Below, piece by piece: positions 30,728 to 38,786 of a stretch of 38,792 nucleotides of DNA. Both the position numbers and the translations under genes were made by a program. The stretch spans positions 1 to 38,792 of the forward strand of contig JAJZYZ010000023.1 of assembly GCA_021797815.1 (NCBI GenBank), written 5' to 3'. Position 1 is the first letter of the stretch, and the number at the start of each line of letters is the position of its first letter. Under the pieces are notes generated by a model. It searched no databases and had not been told where the DNA came from. It was given only the letters and a program-made list of their open reading frames with translations. This stretch comes from Bacillota bacterium (GTDB taxonomy: Bacteria; Bacillota; Sulfobacillia; Sulfobacillales; JAIMBI01).

Positions 30728-31055
30728 GTTTTTCGGCCTCCTCTTGCCCCGCATTGTCGTCCCCAAGCATCACGGCCAGCCGGTCCATGTGGCCCTCCCA
30801 CATCTCGCGATAGGCTTTAAGCCATCCGTCGACACCCACAAGCGGCACCGGGTTCAGGGCATAGAGGCGGCGGGCCCCATCCTGCCGCACCGAAACCAGG
30901 CCGGTCTGCCGCAGGACCGTCAGGTGTTTCGAAGTGGCCGGCTGAGACATGCCGACAGTAGTCTGCAGCTCGGTCACCGTGGCCTCGGCCGTCGTCCGGA
31001 GGTGGTCCAAGAGCTTGCGGCGGACAGGCTCGGCGATCGCCATGAACGCGTCCAC
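30705..31055 (-). CDS. ArsR-family transcriptional regulator
   Basis: A 116-aa winged-helix regulator: AIAEPVRRKLLDHLRTTAEATVTEL, then recognition helix region MSQPATSKHLTVLRQTGLVSVRQDGARRLYAL. No metal-binding Cys/His cluster of the ArsR/SmtB type is visible, so it belongs to the non-metal branch often paired with SRPBCC proteins. GTG 31055 has GGAGG nine bases upstream, the same arrangement as the SRPBCC gene; ATG 31073 would lie upstream of that site. It probably represses its own promoter, which carries matching A+T-rich dyads. Confidence 0.9.
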   Translation of the reverse strand: MDAFMAIAEPVRRKLLDHLRTTAEATVTELQTTVGMSQPATSKHLTVLRQTGLVSVRQDGARRLYALNPVPLVGVDGWLKAYREMWEGHMDRLAVMLGDDNAGQEEAEKRGGPGID

Positions 31056-31070
31056 GATCCTGCACCTCCC

Positions 31071-31112
31071 CATATATATTCCACAATAGTTATATGTCTG
31101 TCACGGAATATT
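31071..31112 (-). promoter_or_regulatory. Promoter and operator-like dyads of the arsR-SRPBCC unit
   Basis: On the minus strand GTGACA (31104-31099) and AATATA (31080-31075) are 18 nt apart. Around them lie inverted repeats CATATA/TATATG, with 14 nt between, and ATATTCC/GGAATAT, with 22 nt between. The high A+T content contrasts with the surroundings. The dyads are likely ArsR sites covering the -10. Confidence 0.55.
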
Positions 31113-31700
31113 ATCGGTTGCAAGGCCGCCTCCCCGCGTGCTGTCAGGCCGATGCCACCCGGCGCGGGAAAAAACACGGCGGTGGAAAGCCCGCCGCGTC
31201 ACCAACCAGCCTGGCCATCCCGCCTGACCTGAAAGGAAGTGCGCCTCGAAAGACGGCAGGAGCCCTTTTTAGCTGGCTGTCGTCTGGCTCGCGCCGGTGA
31301 AAGTCATCGAGCCCGCACGCCTCGGACCCGACGGCGCCATGCCGCCTAGCGATGTGATAGTGCTGATGCCAATCCTTCCGGTGGAGCCGGCCCATGGTCA
31401 TCATGTGTGGGTGCGGTGGGACCTGGTCCAGTTTTTTCGTCCCTTCGCCTCGGAGTACCCGCACACGTGCATGCGCTGTTGATGGCGTGTCTCTGGTGCT
31501 GGTCCGTGTTCGCATGACGGCGGGCGCGTCTTGCAGGCCGGCCACGATGGCTCACGTGCCCCATGCCGTCCTCCCGGACGACCGGCCCCCGCTACGACGC
31601 GCTTGCCGCAAGATGTCGTCGGCAAATCCGGTAAGGCGCTTGGCGTCACGGTGGAAGCGTGCCTTTAATCGGATCGGTCGGTGCGGTGAGGGGGTGACAT
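31113..31700. other. 588-nt intergenic region, no gene recognised
   Basis: A hairpin with a U-rich loop is present at 31252-31284: GACGGCAG pairs with CTGTCGTC, with one G-T pair, plus an inner AGC/GCT. A 61-codon GTG frame at 31297-31482 lacks a ribosome site and shows no known domain. I compared the region with cobalamin, c-di-GMP and TPP riboswitch motifs by eye and saw no match. Confidence 0.45.
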
Positions 31701-32777
31701 ATGGGGGGCATGTCCACGGGGGTCCATCCCGACGGATCCAACGTCACGCTGTTTTATCTCGCGCTCCTCACGGCCGGTGTGGCGCTGTCATTCCTCCTGC
31801 TGGCCGCCCGACCCTGGGTGCGCCGCAACCTGACCGCCGGCACCTCCCCGGACGACGAGGCCGCGCGGCTCCGTAACCGTCTTTCGTACTGGCTTGGCGC
31901 GCTGTGGCTCTTCGACGCCTTCTTGCAGCTGCAGCCTCAGATGGTGAACCGGTTTATCGGCGGCGTGCTCGCTCCGCTCCTCGCGGGCCAGCCGCCGGCG
32001 GTGCACGCGGTGGTCGAGGGCGGGCTTTGGCTCTGGAGCCTCAGTCCGCTCTGGTTCAACGTCGGGGCCGTCATCATTCAGACGGTCATCGGCCTCTCCC
32101 TCCTGTTTACGCAGGACGGCGCCCCCTTGCGGCGGTATGCCCTCTGGCTGTCGGTTGGATGGGGGCTTCTGGTGTGGGGCGGGGGTGAGGCTTTCGGGAG
32201 CGTATTTGCGAGAGGCGGGCCGCTCGTCGGCAGCCCCGGATCGGCCTTCCTATATGTGCTGGGGGCCGCCTTGCTGCTGCTGCCCCGAACGGCTTGGGAC
32301 CATCCGTCTTTCTGGCGCAGGATCTCGTACGCGGCCGGGGCTTTCCTTGTCCTGATGGCCCTGTTAGCGGCGTGGCCGCCCAACGGATGGTGGACGCGAA
32401 GCGGGTCGGCGTGGGTGCAAACCATGGCTGCCATGCCGCAGCCAGCGATTGCGGCCCGTCCGCTGCTCCTCGCCGCCCACAGCTACGCCGCGCATCCCGT
32501 GGCCTGGAATGCATCCATCACGGCAGCCACCCTGTTGCTGGCATGCGGCTGGTTCTTCCGCCCGGGCCGTGCGGTTTTGTGGGCCAGCGTCATCTGGGCC
32601 TGTTTCATGTGGTATGTGGGCCAGGACTTCGGAGTTCTGGGAGGGATGGGCACCGACCCCAATACAGGCGGCGTGCTTCTGGTGTTTCTCCTACTCTGGC
32701 GACAGCATCTTCAGGCGTCAAGAACGAAAGCCGGCTCGCCGGAGACGGCCGCTCTGTCCCTCCGGCATCCCCGCTGA
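31701..32777 (+). CDS. Multi-pass integral membrane protein of unknown function
   Basis: I do not recognise the family. This 358-aa protein has about eight or nine hydrophobic helices, among them FYLALLTAGVALSFLLLAA near 18-36, WLGALWLFDAFLQLQ near 63-77, FNVGAVIIQTVIGLSLLFT near 117-135, YALWLSVGWGLLVWGGG, SAFLYVLGAALLLL, GAFLVLMALLAAW, ITAATLLLACGWFF and AVLWASVIWACFMWYVGQDFG. Conserved-looking loops are LQLQPQMVNRF after helix 2 and GVLGGMGTDPNTGG before the last helix. No cofactor motif is obvious. ATG 31701 follows AGGGGGT at a good distance. It stands alone and converges on the Xaa-Pro peptidase gene with 120 nt between. Confidence 0.8.
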   Translation: MGGMSTGVHPDGSNVTLFYLALLTAGVALSFLLLAARPWVRRNLTAGTSPDDEAARLRNRLSYWLGALWLFDAFLQLQPQMVNRFIGGVLAPLLAGQPPAVHAVVEGGLWLWSLSPLWFNVGAVIIQTVIGLSLLFTQDGAPLRRYALWLSVGWGLLVWGGGEAFGSVFARGGPLVGSPGSAFLYVLGAALLLLPRTAWDHPSFWRRISYAAGAFLVLMALLAAWPPNGWWTRSGSAWVQTMAAMPQPAIAARPLLLAAHSYAAHPVAWNASITAATLLLACGWFFRPGRAVLWASVIWACFMWYVGQDFGVLGGMGTDPNTGGVLLVFLLLWRQHLQASRTKAGSPETAALSLRHPR

Positions 32778-32897
32778 TGCTTGCGTCCTGGTCGACGGGT
32801 CATGCGCGTACGTCCCGGTGTTCTTGTCCCGGCACATCCGCGGCATCGCCTCTCGGATGCGCCGCCAAGGCCTTCGGCCACGAGCGACGTTCGGATG

Positions 32898-33980
32898 TTA
32901 GTAAGTCTGCCAGCGTTTCGGAAACCCCGTAAGCCGCTCCGCGCCCGTTTCCGTCACCACCAGCGTGTCCTCGAGCCGCACCCCGCCGATCCCGGGAATG
33001 TAAATGCCCGGCTCCACCGTAATGGTCATGCCCGGAGCGAGGACCCACTCCCGCCCACGGGGCGACGCAAAGGGCGCTTCGTGCACCTCGAGGCCGACGC
33101 CGTGGCCGGTGCCGTGCCCGAACTGTTCCCCGTAGCCTGCCCTGTCGATGTGATCACGACAGGCCTGGTCCACATCCCGGCTTGATGCACCGGGGCGCAC
33201 CTGGGCGATGCCCCGCTGCTGCGCTTCGGACACGATGTCAAACAGCGAGCGCAGCTCGGCGGACAGCTGACCCACCCCGACCGTCACGGTTTCATCGGAG
33301 TGATAGCCGTTAATGCGGGCCCCGAAGTCTATGGTCACGAGCTCACCCGCTTCTATCACCTTGGGCGACGGCTGACCGTGGGGAAGCGAGCCGCGGGAAC
33401 CGGACACGACGATCGTGGGGAAGGCGAGTGCGTCCGCGCCCTCGCGCCGCATGGCCACTTCGAGGTCAACGGCTACATCACGCTCGCGCCGGCCCTTCAA
33501 TGTCGAGATGACAGACAAGAGGGCGCGGTCCGCCACCTCGGCGGCCCGGCGGATGGCCTGGACCTCCGCCGCGGTCTTGACGAGCCGCATCTCCTCCACC
33601 AGGCCGCGAAGCGGCTCGAACTCGGCGGAAGAGAGATGGTCCTGCCATTCCTGAAACATGGAGACCGGCACCTTGTCGGCCTCAAAGCCGATGCGGCGAA
33701 AACCCTGGCCTTCCTGCAGCTCGCGCAGCGCCTGTACGTAGGGAACGCCGTGCCGCACGATCTCGAAGTCGGGCGCCTCTTTCTTCGCCTGTTCGGTGTA
33801 CCGGAAATCGGTCAAAAGGTATGCACTGGTTGTCCCCACCAGCAGGTAGCACGAAGAGCCGGAAAATCCACTCAGATACCGGGTGTTGGTGGAAGGCAGC
33901 TGTTCAGGCGCGGCGAAGAGCGCCGCGTCAAGCCCCCGCTCCCGAAGCTTCGCCTGCAGTCGCGTCACAATCTCGCCCAC
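32898..33980 (-). CDS. Xaa-Pro peptidase (M24B, PepQ/PepP-like)
   Basis: A 360-aa creatinase-fold metallopeptidase. Residues 1-125 are the N-terminal creatinase domain (YLSGFSGSSCYLLVG). The C-terminal pita-bread domain supplies all five metal ligands: D218 (TIDFG), D229 (HSDETVTVG), H293 (GHGTGHGVG), E323 (TVEPGIY) and E337 (RLEDT). It should cleave the Xaa-Pro bond in short peptides and so could release proline or hydroxyproline, linking it loosely to the catabolic cluster 3 kb away. GTG 33980 has GGAGG six bases upstream. Dipeptidase versus aminopeptidase specificity cannot be decided from sequence. Confidence 0.93.
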   Translation of the reverse strand: MGEIVTRLQAKLRERGLDAALFAAPEQLPSTNTRYLSGFSGSSCYLLVGTTSAYLLTDFRYTEQAKKEAPDFEIVRHGVPYVQALRELQEGQGFRRIGFEADKVPVSMFQEWQDHLSSAEFEPLRGLVEEMRLVKTAAEVQAIRRAAEVADRALLSVISTLKGRRERDVAVDLEVAMRREGADALAFPTIVVSGSRGSLPHGQPSPKVIEAGELVTIDFGARINGYHSDETVTVGVGQLSAELRSLFDIVSEAQQRGIAQVRPGASSRDVDQACRDHIDRAGYGEQFGHGTGHGVGLEVHEAPFASPRGREWVLAPGMTITVEPGIYIPGIGGVRLEDTLVVTETGAERLTGFPKRWQTY

Positions 33981-34057
33981 GTTCCGCCTCCTTGAGCCTT
34001 CCTATGGTACCGTCTTCGAGAACGACCGCCAATGCCTTGGCGACTGCGCATGGCCTT

Positions 34058-34063
34058 TAGGGT
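34058..34063 (+). promoter_or_regulatory. TAGGGT element (candidate -10) upstream of the murJ-like gene
   Basis: Preceded by TTGGCG (34037-34042) at a short 15-nt spacing and lying 33 nt before ATG 34097. One of the TAGNGT series. Confidence 0.25.
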
Positions 34064-34096
34064 GCGGCCCGGGTATGCTCGTCCCGGGAGGTACGA

Positions 34097-35479
34097 ATGA
34101 GCGACGCCGGCCTCCGCGCCCGCCTGGCCCGCCTCTCCCGCTCGGCCGACAGCCGGGCGGCACTGGGTCTTCTGGCCGCCTCTCTGCTAAGCCGCGTCCT
34201 CGGCTATGTGCGCGAGCTGTTGATGGCGGCGTATTTTGCCACCTCGGCCGCCACCGATGCCTGGCTCATGGCCAGCATCGTGCCGAACCTCCTCATCCAG
34301 GCCCTCTCCAACGCGCTTGACAACGTCCTGATTCCGATGCTGGTTCGGATCAAAGAAGCTGACGGCGAGCATTCGGTGGCCCGGTTCGCCGCCGACCTGT
34401 TCGGATGGCTGACCGTGATGGGAGCGGCGGCAAGCGCCCTCCTCGAGTTGTTCATGCCCGTCATCATCCGCCTCCTTGCGCCTGGTTTTCACGGCCACGA
34501 GTACCGCCTTTCGATCCAGTTGGCCCGCATTATGGTCCCCCTGTTTCTCTTCTGGTTGTGGCGGGCGGTGGCGCTCGGCATGCTGCAGGCGGCCGGTTCA
34601 TATGTCGCGACCGGCTGGACGCAGGTTGTGCAGAATGTGGGACGCATCGCTCTCATCGTGATCCTGGCTCCCACCCTGGGCATCCGGGCCGCGGCACTGG
34701 GATTTGCGGCCGGAACCGCCGCGCAGCTTTTGGTCATCGTACCCGAGTTGAAACGCGCCGGGCTTCTCCACCGGCCGACCCTGGGACCATTCAACGCCGC
34801 CGTGGGTCTCTTTTTCCGACGGGCCTGGACCGCTATCGTCTCCTCCGTGGCCAACACGGGTGGCATCGTCGTCGACCGGATCCTGGCGTCCACACTGCCA
34901 ACCGGCAACATCGCCGGACTCAACTTCGCGATCGTGCTGGTGCAGGTGCCGGTGAGCCTGGTCCTGCAGGCCGCCGTCACCCCGCTTTTCACCCGGCTCT
35001 CCACCTATCAGGCCCGGGGCGAGCATGCACGGTGGGCCCGCCTGGTTCGCCAACTGCTCATCGGTGCGGCCGTGCTGATGGCGGCCATCGCGGTGGGTAT
35101 CTCGCTCTTCTCGCATCCTCTCATCAGCCTGGCGTACAGCCGCGGCGCCTTCGGACAGCGCTCGGTAATGCTGACGGCGCGCCTGGTGCCTTTTTTCGCT
35201 CTTGGCCTGCCAGGAACCGCGCTTAACCTGATCGGACGGAAGGCGGCGTATTCCCGAGGCGACGTCGTACGACCGGCCCGCTGGGCCATCGCGTCGGTCG
35301 CCCTCACCATCATCGCGGACCTTCTTCTGATCGGGCCGCTCGGCGCGCGCGGGCTGGCCCTCGGTACCAGCCTCGGTGTGACGTTCGCGGCGACCGGCAT
35401 TAGCTGGCCGTTGTGGACGGGCCGGAACCCCTACCCGCTGGTGAGTCAGGAAGCACCGGAAGAACCTTTCCCGGAGTGA
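34097..35479 (+). CDS. murJ: MurJ/MviN-type lipid II flippase
   Basis: A 460-aa polytopic protein of the MVF (MurJ) branch of the MOP superfamily. Typical segments are SLLSRVLGYVRELLMAAYF with TDAWLMASIVPNLLIQAL (helices 1-2), ALDNVLIPMLVRI, LLAPGFHGHEYRLSIQLARIM, and VDRILASTLPTGNIAGLNFA. About 12-14 helices fill the chain. MurJ flips undecaprenyl-linked peptidoglycan precursor across the membrane. It is somewhat shorter than E. coli MurJ, and a polysaccharide-lipid flippase role is possible. GGGAGG lies six bases before ATG 34097. No other wall genes adjoin. Confidence 0.88.
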   Translation: MSDAGLRARLARLSRSADSRAALGLLAASLLSRVLGYVRELLMAAYFATSAATDAWLMASIVPNLLIQALSNALDNVLIPMLVRIKEADGEHSVARFAADLFGWLTVMGAAASALLELFMPVIIRLLAPGFHGHEYRLSIQLARIMVPLFLFWLWRAVALGMLQAAGSYVATGWTQVVQNVGRIALIVILAPTLGIRAAALGFAAGTAAQLLVIVPELKRAGLLHRPTLGPFNAAVGLFFRRAWTAIVSSVANTGGIVVDRILASTLPTGNIAGLNFAIVLVQVPVSLVLQAAVTPLFTRLSTYQARGEHARWARLVRQLLIGAAVLMAAIAVGISLFSHPLISLAYSRGAFGQRSVMLTARLVPFFALGLPGTALNLIGRKAAYSRGDVVRPARWAIASVALTIIADLLLIGPLGARGLALGTSLGVTFAATGISWPLWTGRNPYPLVSQEAPEEPFPE

Positions 35480-35803
35480 CGCGCGACCCGGCCCCTCGAA
35501 ACCCACCGTGGTCTTGGCGCGGGTCGGCATCGGCAGGTCCGCCCGGTCAAACCGTTTGCCGGTAGCCGGGCGGCACGGCTCACGTGGCGCGACCATCCGC
35601 GCGCCCTCTTGCGGACCCCCCGGCGGCGGGGTGTCTCCGCGGCGGTTTGCCGGCTTGAGGGCTCGCGGACCCTCGGTCGGCTGGCAGCGCTTGCCGGGCC
35701 CAACACCATCTCCTTCGGGATCGGTGTCGGGCGTACACGTTCACGGGTTTACTGAGGGAAGCGCACCAGGAGCCTCTCTTGGTGCCTGATGAAAGGGGGC
35801 CCC
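35480..35803. other. 324-nt intergenic region between convergent murJ and lysR
   Basis: No gene is supported. A hairpin GCACCA (35762-35767) / TGGTGC (35779-35784) and the palindrome GGGGCCCC (35796-35803) lie next to the lysR stop. They could help end transcription from either side, but no T-run follows on either strand. Confidence 0.4.
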
Positions 35804-36709
35804 TTACGGATAGTCCTTGGTCCATGTGGTCCGCAGGCCCTCCAGAAAAGCTGCCACGGCTACGGACGGCGCCTCGTCCGGATGACGTATGAGGCCCATG
35901 CGGCGCGGGGGCAGCGGTGGCTCGATCATGACCTCGTATAGGGTATGGGCACGGAGATCCGACTCGATGAAGTTCCGCACCGCCACACCAACGCCGAGAC
36001 CCTGTCGGGCAAAATCTACGACCAGGTCAAGACTCCCCAACTCGATTTCCGGCCGCAGGGCGATGCCCTGGTTCCTGAATACGCCGTCGATGTAGTCGCG
36101 GGTCACGCTCCCCGGCTCCAGGAGAATGAGGGGTTCCTCGGCTACCTCCGCCAGCGAGACCGCTCCCCGCTTCCAGCCCCGCTTGTCTGGCGATACCACA
36201 AAGCAATCGTAGAGAAGGGGACCCGGTTCGACCCGCACGCGGGCATCCCCATCCTCCGGCAGCGGCAAATTGACGAGCCCGAAGTCGATGAAGCCACGGT
36301 GCAACAGGCCCATCGTTTCCCGACTCGTCCCGTTGGTCACGTGCAGGTGGATGCCAGGATAGTCGCGGTGGAAGCGCGCCAGGTAGGGCAGCAGGTAGTG
36401 CCGGCAGAGGGCCTCACTGGCTCCGATGCGGACCTCGCCCCCGGCCAGGCGCTTCATGTCGCGCACCTGGCGCTCCCCGTCTTCGATCCACCGGTAGGCC
36501 TGGGTCAGATGGTCGTAAAGGATCTGGCCTTCGGCCGTGAGCGCGACGCCCCTCGCATGGCGAAGGAGAAGGGCACAGCCCACCTCCTCTTCCAGCTTCT
36601 TCACCGCATGGCTGAGTGCCGGCTGCGATACGTAGATCTGCTCGGCCGCACGTGAAAAACTGCCCGACCGGGCCACATGGTAGAACGCTTGGTAACGCTG
36701 GAGGGCCAT
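35804..36709 (-). CDS. LysR-family transcriptional regulator
   Basis: A 301-aa LysR protein. The N-terminal winged helix is LQRYQAFYHVARSGSFSRAA and VSQPALSHAVKKLEEEVGCALL. A linker helix (YRWIEDGERQVRDMKRL) leads to the effector-binding domain from about 90 (GEVRIGASEALCRHYLLPYL, LLEPGSVTRDYIDGVF, DFARQGLGVGVAVRNFIESDL). The signature resembles CysL/CbbR-like members, but the effector is unknown. GAGGAG precedes ATG 36709. It is divergent from a possible transcript carrying a long leader, the 64-aa protein and the aminotransferase, which are its most likely targets. Confidence 0.92.
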   Translation of the reverse strand: MALQRYQAFYHVARSGSFSRAAEQIYVSQPALSHAVKKLEEEVGCALLLRHARGVALTAEGQILYDHLTQAYRWIEDGERQVRDMKRLAGGEVRIGASEALCRHYLLPYLARFHRDYPGIHLHVTNGTSRETMGLLHRGFIDFGLVNLPLPEDGDARVRVEPGPLLYDCFVVSPDKRGWKRGAVSLAEVAEEPLILLEPGSVTRDYIDGVFRNQGIALRPEIELGSLDLVVDFARQGLGVGVAVRNFIESDLRAHTLYEVMIEPPLPPRRMGLIRHPDEAPSVAVAAFLEGLRTTWTKDYP

Positions 36710-36736
36710 GATATGTATTCTCCTCTGTTATGGAAG

Positions 36737-36782
36737 GCATGACAACTATGCAATACGTTTTTATCTCCGGGGCCTCTATACT
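36737..36782 (+). promoter_or_regulatory. LysR-type binding site and divergent promoter
   Basis: GCAT-N7-ATGC (36737-36751) is a dyad of LysR T-N11-A style. Downstream, a near-consensus -10 TATACT (36777-36782) has a poor -35 17 nt upstream (TACGTT), as is usual for activator-dependent promoters. Confidence 0.4.
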
Positions 36783-36993
36783 GGCCGCAGGTGGTGCGGG
36801 AACCTAAGTGACCGTCCCCGTCTTAACAGGCGTGAATGGCGCAGATGACGGGCGAGGTGGTGTCCCGGATGGATTCGCCCCGGCGTCGACGACAACGTGC
36901 CATGGCAAGACCGCGAGTGTGTCGGGAGAGTGCCGGGTAACGGCCCGGCCATGACCTCTCGTACTGAATGGCGATGTGGGAAGGGGGCATCCC
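36783..36993 (+). other. Long probable 5' leader of the 64-aa protein gene, no gene seen
   Basis: About 210 nt separate the candidate promoter from the next start. A stem GCCGGG-TAACGG-CCCGGC (36932-36949) is enclosed by GAGAG (36926-36930) and CTCTC (36956-36960). The segments GGGAACC and GGCGTGAAT recall part of ydaO-type c-di-AMP riboswitches, but the conserved 3' core is missing. Confidence 0.3.
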
Positions 36994-37188
36994 GTGCGCG
37001 TCCGTGTATATGGCGCTCTCGACCCTGAGACGCTGCCCCGGTTTCGTGAGTATATGACAGACAGCTCAGCCCGTTACGAAGGATGGGTGTCGCCGGAGAG
37101 TCCGACGTACTACCAGGTCAGCGTCGACTATTTCGACGCGTTCCGGCGAACAGCGGCGACATTTGGACTGCGCGTCGAGCCGCATTGA
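36994..37188 (+). CDS. Small protein of unknown function (64 aa)
   Basis: Unrecognised. The sequence starts VRVRVYGALDPETLPRFREY, continues with GWVSPESPTYYQVSVDYFDAFR and ends ATFGLRVEPH. It has an alternating beta-alpha-beta look reminiscent of a small ferredoxin-like or ACT-like fold, is rich in Tyr, Phe and Arg, and has no Cys or membrane segment. GTG 36994 follows AAGGGGG at a good distance, and codon usage resembles its neighbours, supporting a real gene. It lies 177 nt before the aminotransferase gene on the same strand and downstream of a LysR-type promoter region. No function is proposed. Confidence 0.6.
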   Translation: MRVRVYGALDPETLPRFREYMTDSSARYEGWVSPESPTYYQVSVDYFDAFRRTAATFGLRVEPH

Positions 37189-37255
37189 ACGTGACGGTTG
37201 CTTTGAGACTCCACGGCGTCGACGGGTCCCACTGTTCTAGGCCGACCGGGGCAAC

Positions 37256-37280
37256 AGGGTTAGGTGCACACCAGAACCCT
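37256..37280 (+). other. Hairpin in the aminotransferase leader
   Basis: AGGGTT (37256-37261) pairs with AACCCT (37275-37280), with an inner GGTG/CACC. There is no T-run. No T-box antiterminator core was found nearby. It could be a leader structure or stabiliser. Confidence 0.3.
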
Positions 37281-37365
37281 GGCTTCGGCGGCCCTGGCTC
37301 AACACGCGATGGTCAGCCAACACCCCTCTGAGCGCACGCTCGGTTCGAAGGAGGAGCGGAAGGTC

Positions 37366-38592
37366 GTGGAAATTTCGAAGCGCGCGGCCGGCGTCAAGCC
37401 GTCGCCTACCCTGACCCTTGACCGGGAGGTCAAGTCTCTTACGGCCGCTGGCCACGACATCGTGAACTTCGGCATTGGCGAGCCCGACTTCGATACGCCA
37501 GATTTTGTCATCGAGCAGGCCATCTCCGCGCTCCATGGCGGCGCCACGAAGTATACCGCCACGGAAGGCACCCCTGGTCTCAGGCTTGCAATCCGCACCT
37601 ATCTGGAGCGTCAGGTCGGACTTTCGTATGGCCCGGACGAGGTGATGGCGACGGTCGGGGCCAAGCACGCCCTCGCCAATGCCCTCCTGGCGTTGGTAAA
37701 TCCGGGTGACGGCGTCTTGGTGCCTGCTCCTTATTGGGTTTCATATCCCGAGCAAATCCGTTTCGCGGGCGGTACCCCGGTGTTCGTTGCCACATCGGCG
37801 GAACGCGGCTACCGCTTTGCTGTGCAAGACCTGGAACGGGCCTACACAGGCCGTGTGCGAGGCCTCATCTTGAACTCCCCCAACAATCCTACCGGGGCCA
37901 TCATTGATCCGGAGACCCAGGAAGCCGTCGCGCGGTTCGCCATGGATCGTGACCTCTGGGTCATTTCCGACGAGATCTATCACCGTCTGGTCTATGGTCC
38001 TCAAGCCACCTCGATCGCCCGCGTGGCCGGCATGCGGGACCGGACGGTAGTGATCAACGGGGTCTCCAAGTCGTATGCCATGACCGGCTGGCGCATCGGG
38101 TTTGCGGCCGGTCCGGCACCGGTGATTCAGGCCATGATCCGCATCCAGGGACAAATGACCTCCAATCCAGCCACGATCGCGCAGGCGGCTGCTGAAGCCG
38201 CGCTTCAGAGCCAGGAAGGCGTGGTGGAGGCGATGCGGGCACGCTTTCAAGCACGGCGAACGGTGATGCTTCAGGGGCTGGCCCGGTTCCCCCATCTCCA
38301 GACGGTTCCGCCGGACGGCGCCTTCTATGTGTTTGTGGGCACGGCGGGACTGCGGGGTCAGGTCTGGCAAGGGAAGAGTCTCGCCCATGGTGCGGTGTTA
38401 GCCCACGTGCTGCTGAACGAGTGCGGGGTCGCCGTCGTGCCTGGCGGCGGGTTCGGAGAGCCCGAGGCGATTCGCCTCTCGTTCGCGCAAGGAGAAGACC
38501 GGATCCGGGAGGGCCTGAAGCGCATGGGGCAAATCTTGAGCTCGACCGCAACCCCTGTTGACGAGCCAGGCATGGTGGCGGAGTCGTCGTAA
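37366..38592 (+). CDS. Class I PLP-dependent aminotransferase (aspartate aminotransferase, Ib type)
   Basis: A 408-aa fold-type I aminotransferase. The PLP lysine is K235 in NGVSKSYAMTGWRIGFAAG. Also seen are substrate-loop FGIGEPDFDTP near residue 36, KYTATEGTPGLR, NSPNNPTGAIID, the pyridine-nitrogen Asp in ISDEIYHRLVY, and the C-terminal Arg in AIRLSFAQGEDRI. It should swap amino groups between aspartate (or prephenate/other amino acids) and 2-oxoglutarate. GTG 37366 follows AAGGAGG at ten bases and starts the family-like EISKRAAGVKPSPTL; the upstream ATG 37264 adds 34 unrelated residues. With 2-oxoglutarate as a hydroxyproline end product it could dispose of nitrogen, but it is constitutively common. 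Confidence 0.93.
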   Translation: MEISKRAAGVKPSPTLTLDREVKSLTAAGHDIVNFGIGEPDFDTPDFVIEQAISALHGGATKYTATEGTPGLRLAIRTYLERQVGLSYGPDEVMATVGAKHALANALLALVNPGDGVLVPAPYWVSYPEQIRFAGGTPVFVATSAERGYRFAVQDLERAYTGRVRGLILNSPNNPTGAIIDPETQEAVARFAMDRDLWVISDEIYHRLVYGPQATSIARVAGMRDRTVVINGVSKSYAMTGWRIGFAAGPAPVIQAMIRIQGQMTSNPATIAQAAAEAALQSQEGVVEAMRARFQARRTVMLQGLARFPHLQTVPPDGAFYVFVGTAGLRGQVWQGKSLAHGAVLAHVLLNECGVAVVPGGGFGEPEAIRLSFAQGEDRIREGLKRMGQILSSTATPVDEPGMVAESS

Positions 38593-38707
38593 CGATGTGC
38601 CGGGCCTCCTCCAGGCAAGGGTCTGGCTCGAGAGAACAGAATCCTGCTGCAAGACGGGAATCAGCTGTTTTGGCTCTAGCTTTGTGACATCAGTCTGACT
38701 CAGATTC

Positions 38708-38726
38708 TCCGCCAGAGAGAGGCGGA
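38708..38726 (+). other. Hairpin downstream of the aminotransferase gene
   Basis: TCCGCC-AGAGAGA-GGCGGA is a perfect 6-bp stem, preceded by a small TCTG/CAGA stem near 38693-38704. Together with the following terminator the last 100 nt are well structured. Confidence 0.35.
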
Positions 38727-38757
38727 CGCGTGTCGTCAATGAGTGCCAGTATAGGGC

Positions 38758-38786
38758 CCGGGGGCCTCCGCGCCCCCGGAATTTTT
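38758..38786 (+). terminator. Rho-independent terminator
   Basis: CCGGGGGC (38758-38765) pairs perfectly with GCCCCCGG (38772-38779) around CTCCGC, followed by AA and TTTTT. It lies 165 nt after the aminotransferase stop and probably ends that transcript. Confidence 0.85.

Noticed and set aside
31297-31482. 61-codon GTG frame
   Set aside because: No Shine-Dalgarno and no recognisable motif; not enough to call a gene.
36783-36993. c-di-AMP (ydaO-type) riboswitch in the leader before the 64-aa protein gene
   Set aside because: GGGAACC and GTGAAT fragments occur, but the conserved 3' core is absent and spacing does not fit.
37189-37365. T-box leader before the aminotransferase gene
   Set aside because: A hairpin is present, but there is no T-box antiterminator sequence and no T-run terminator.
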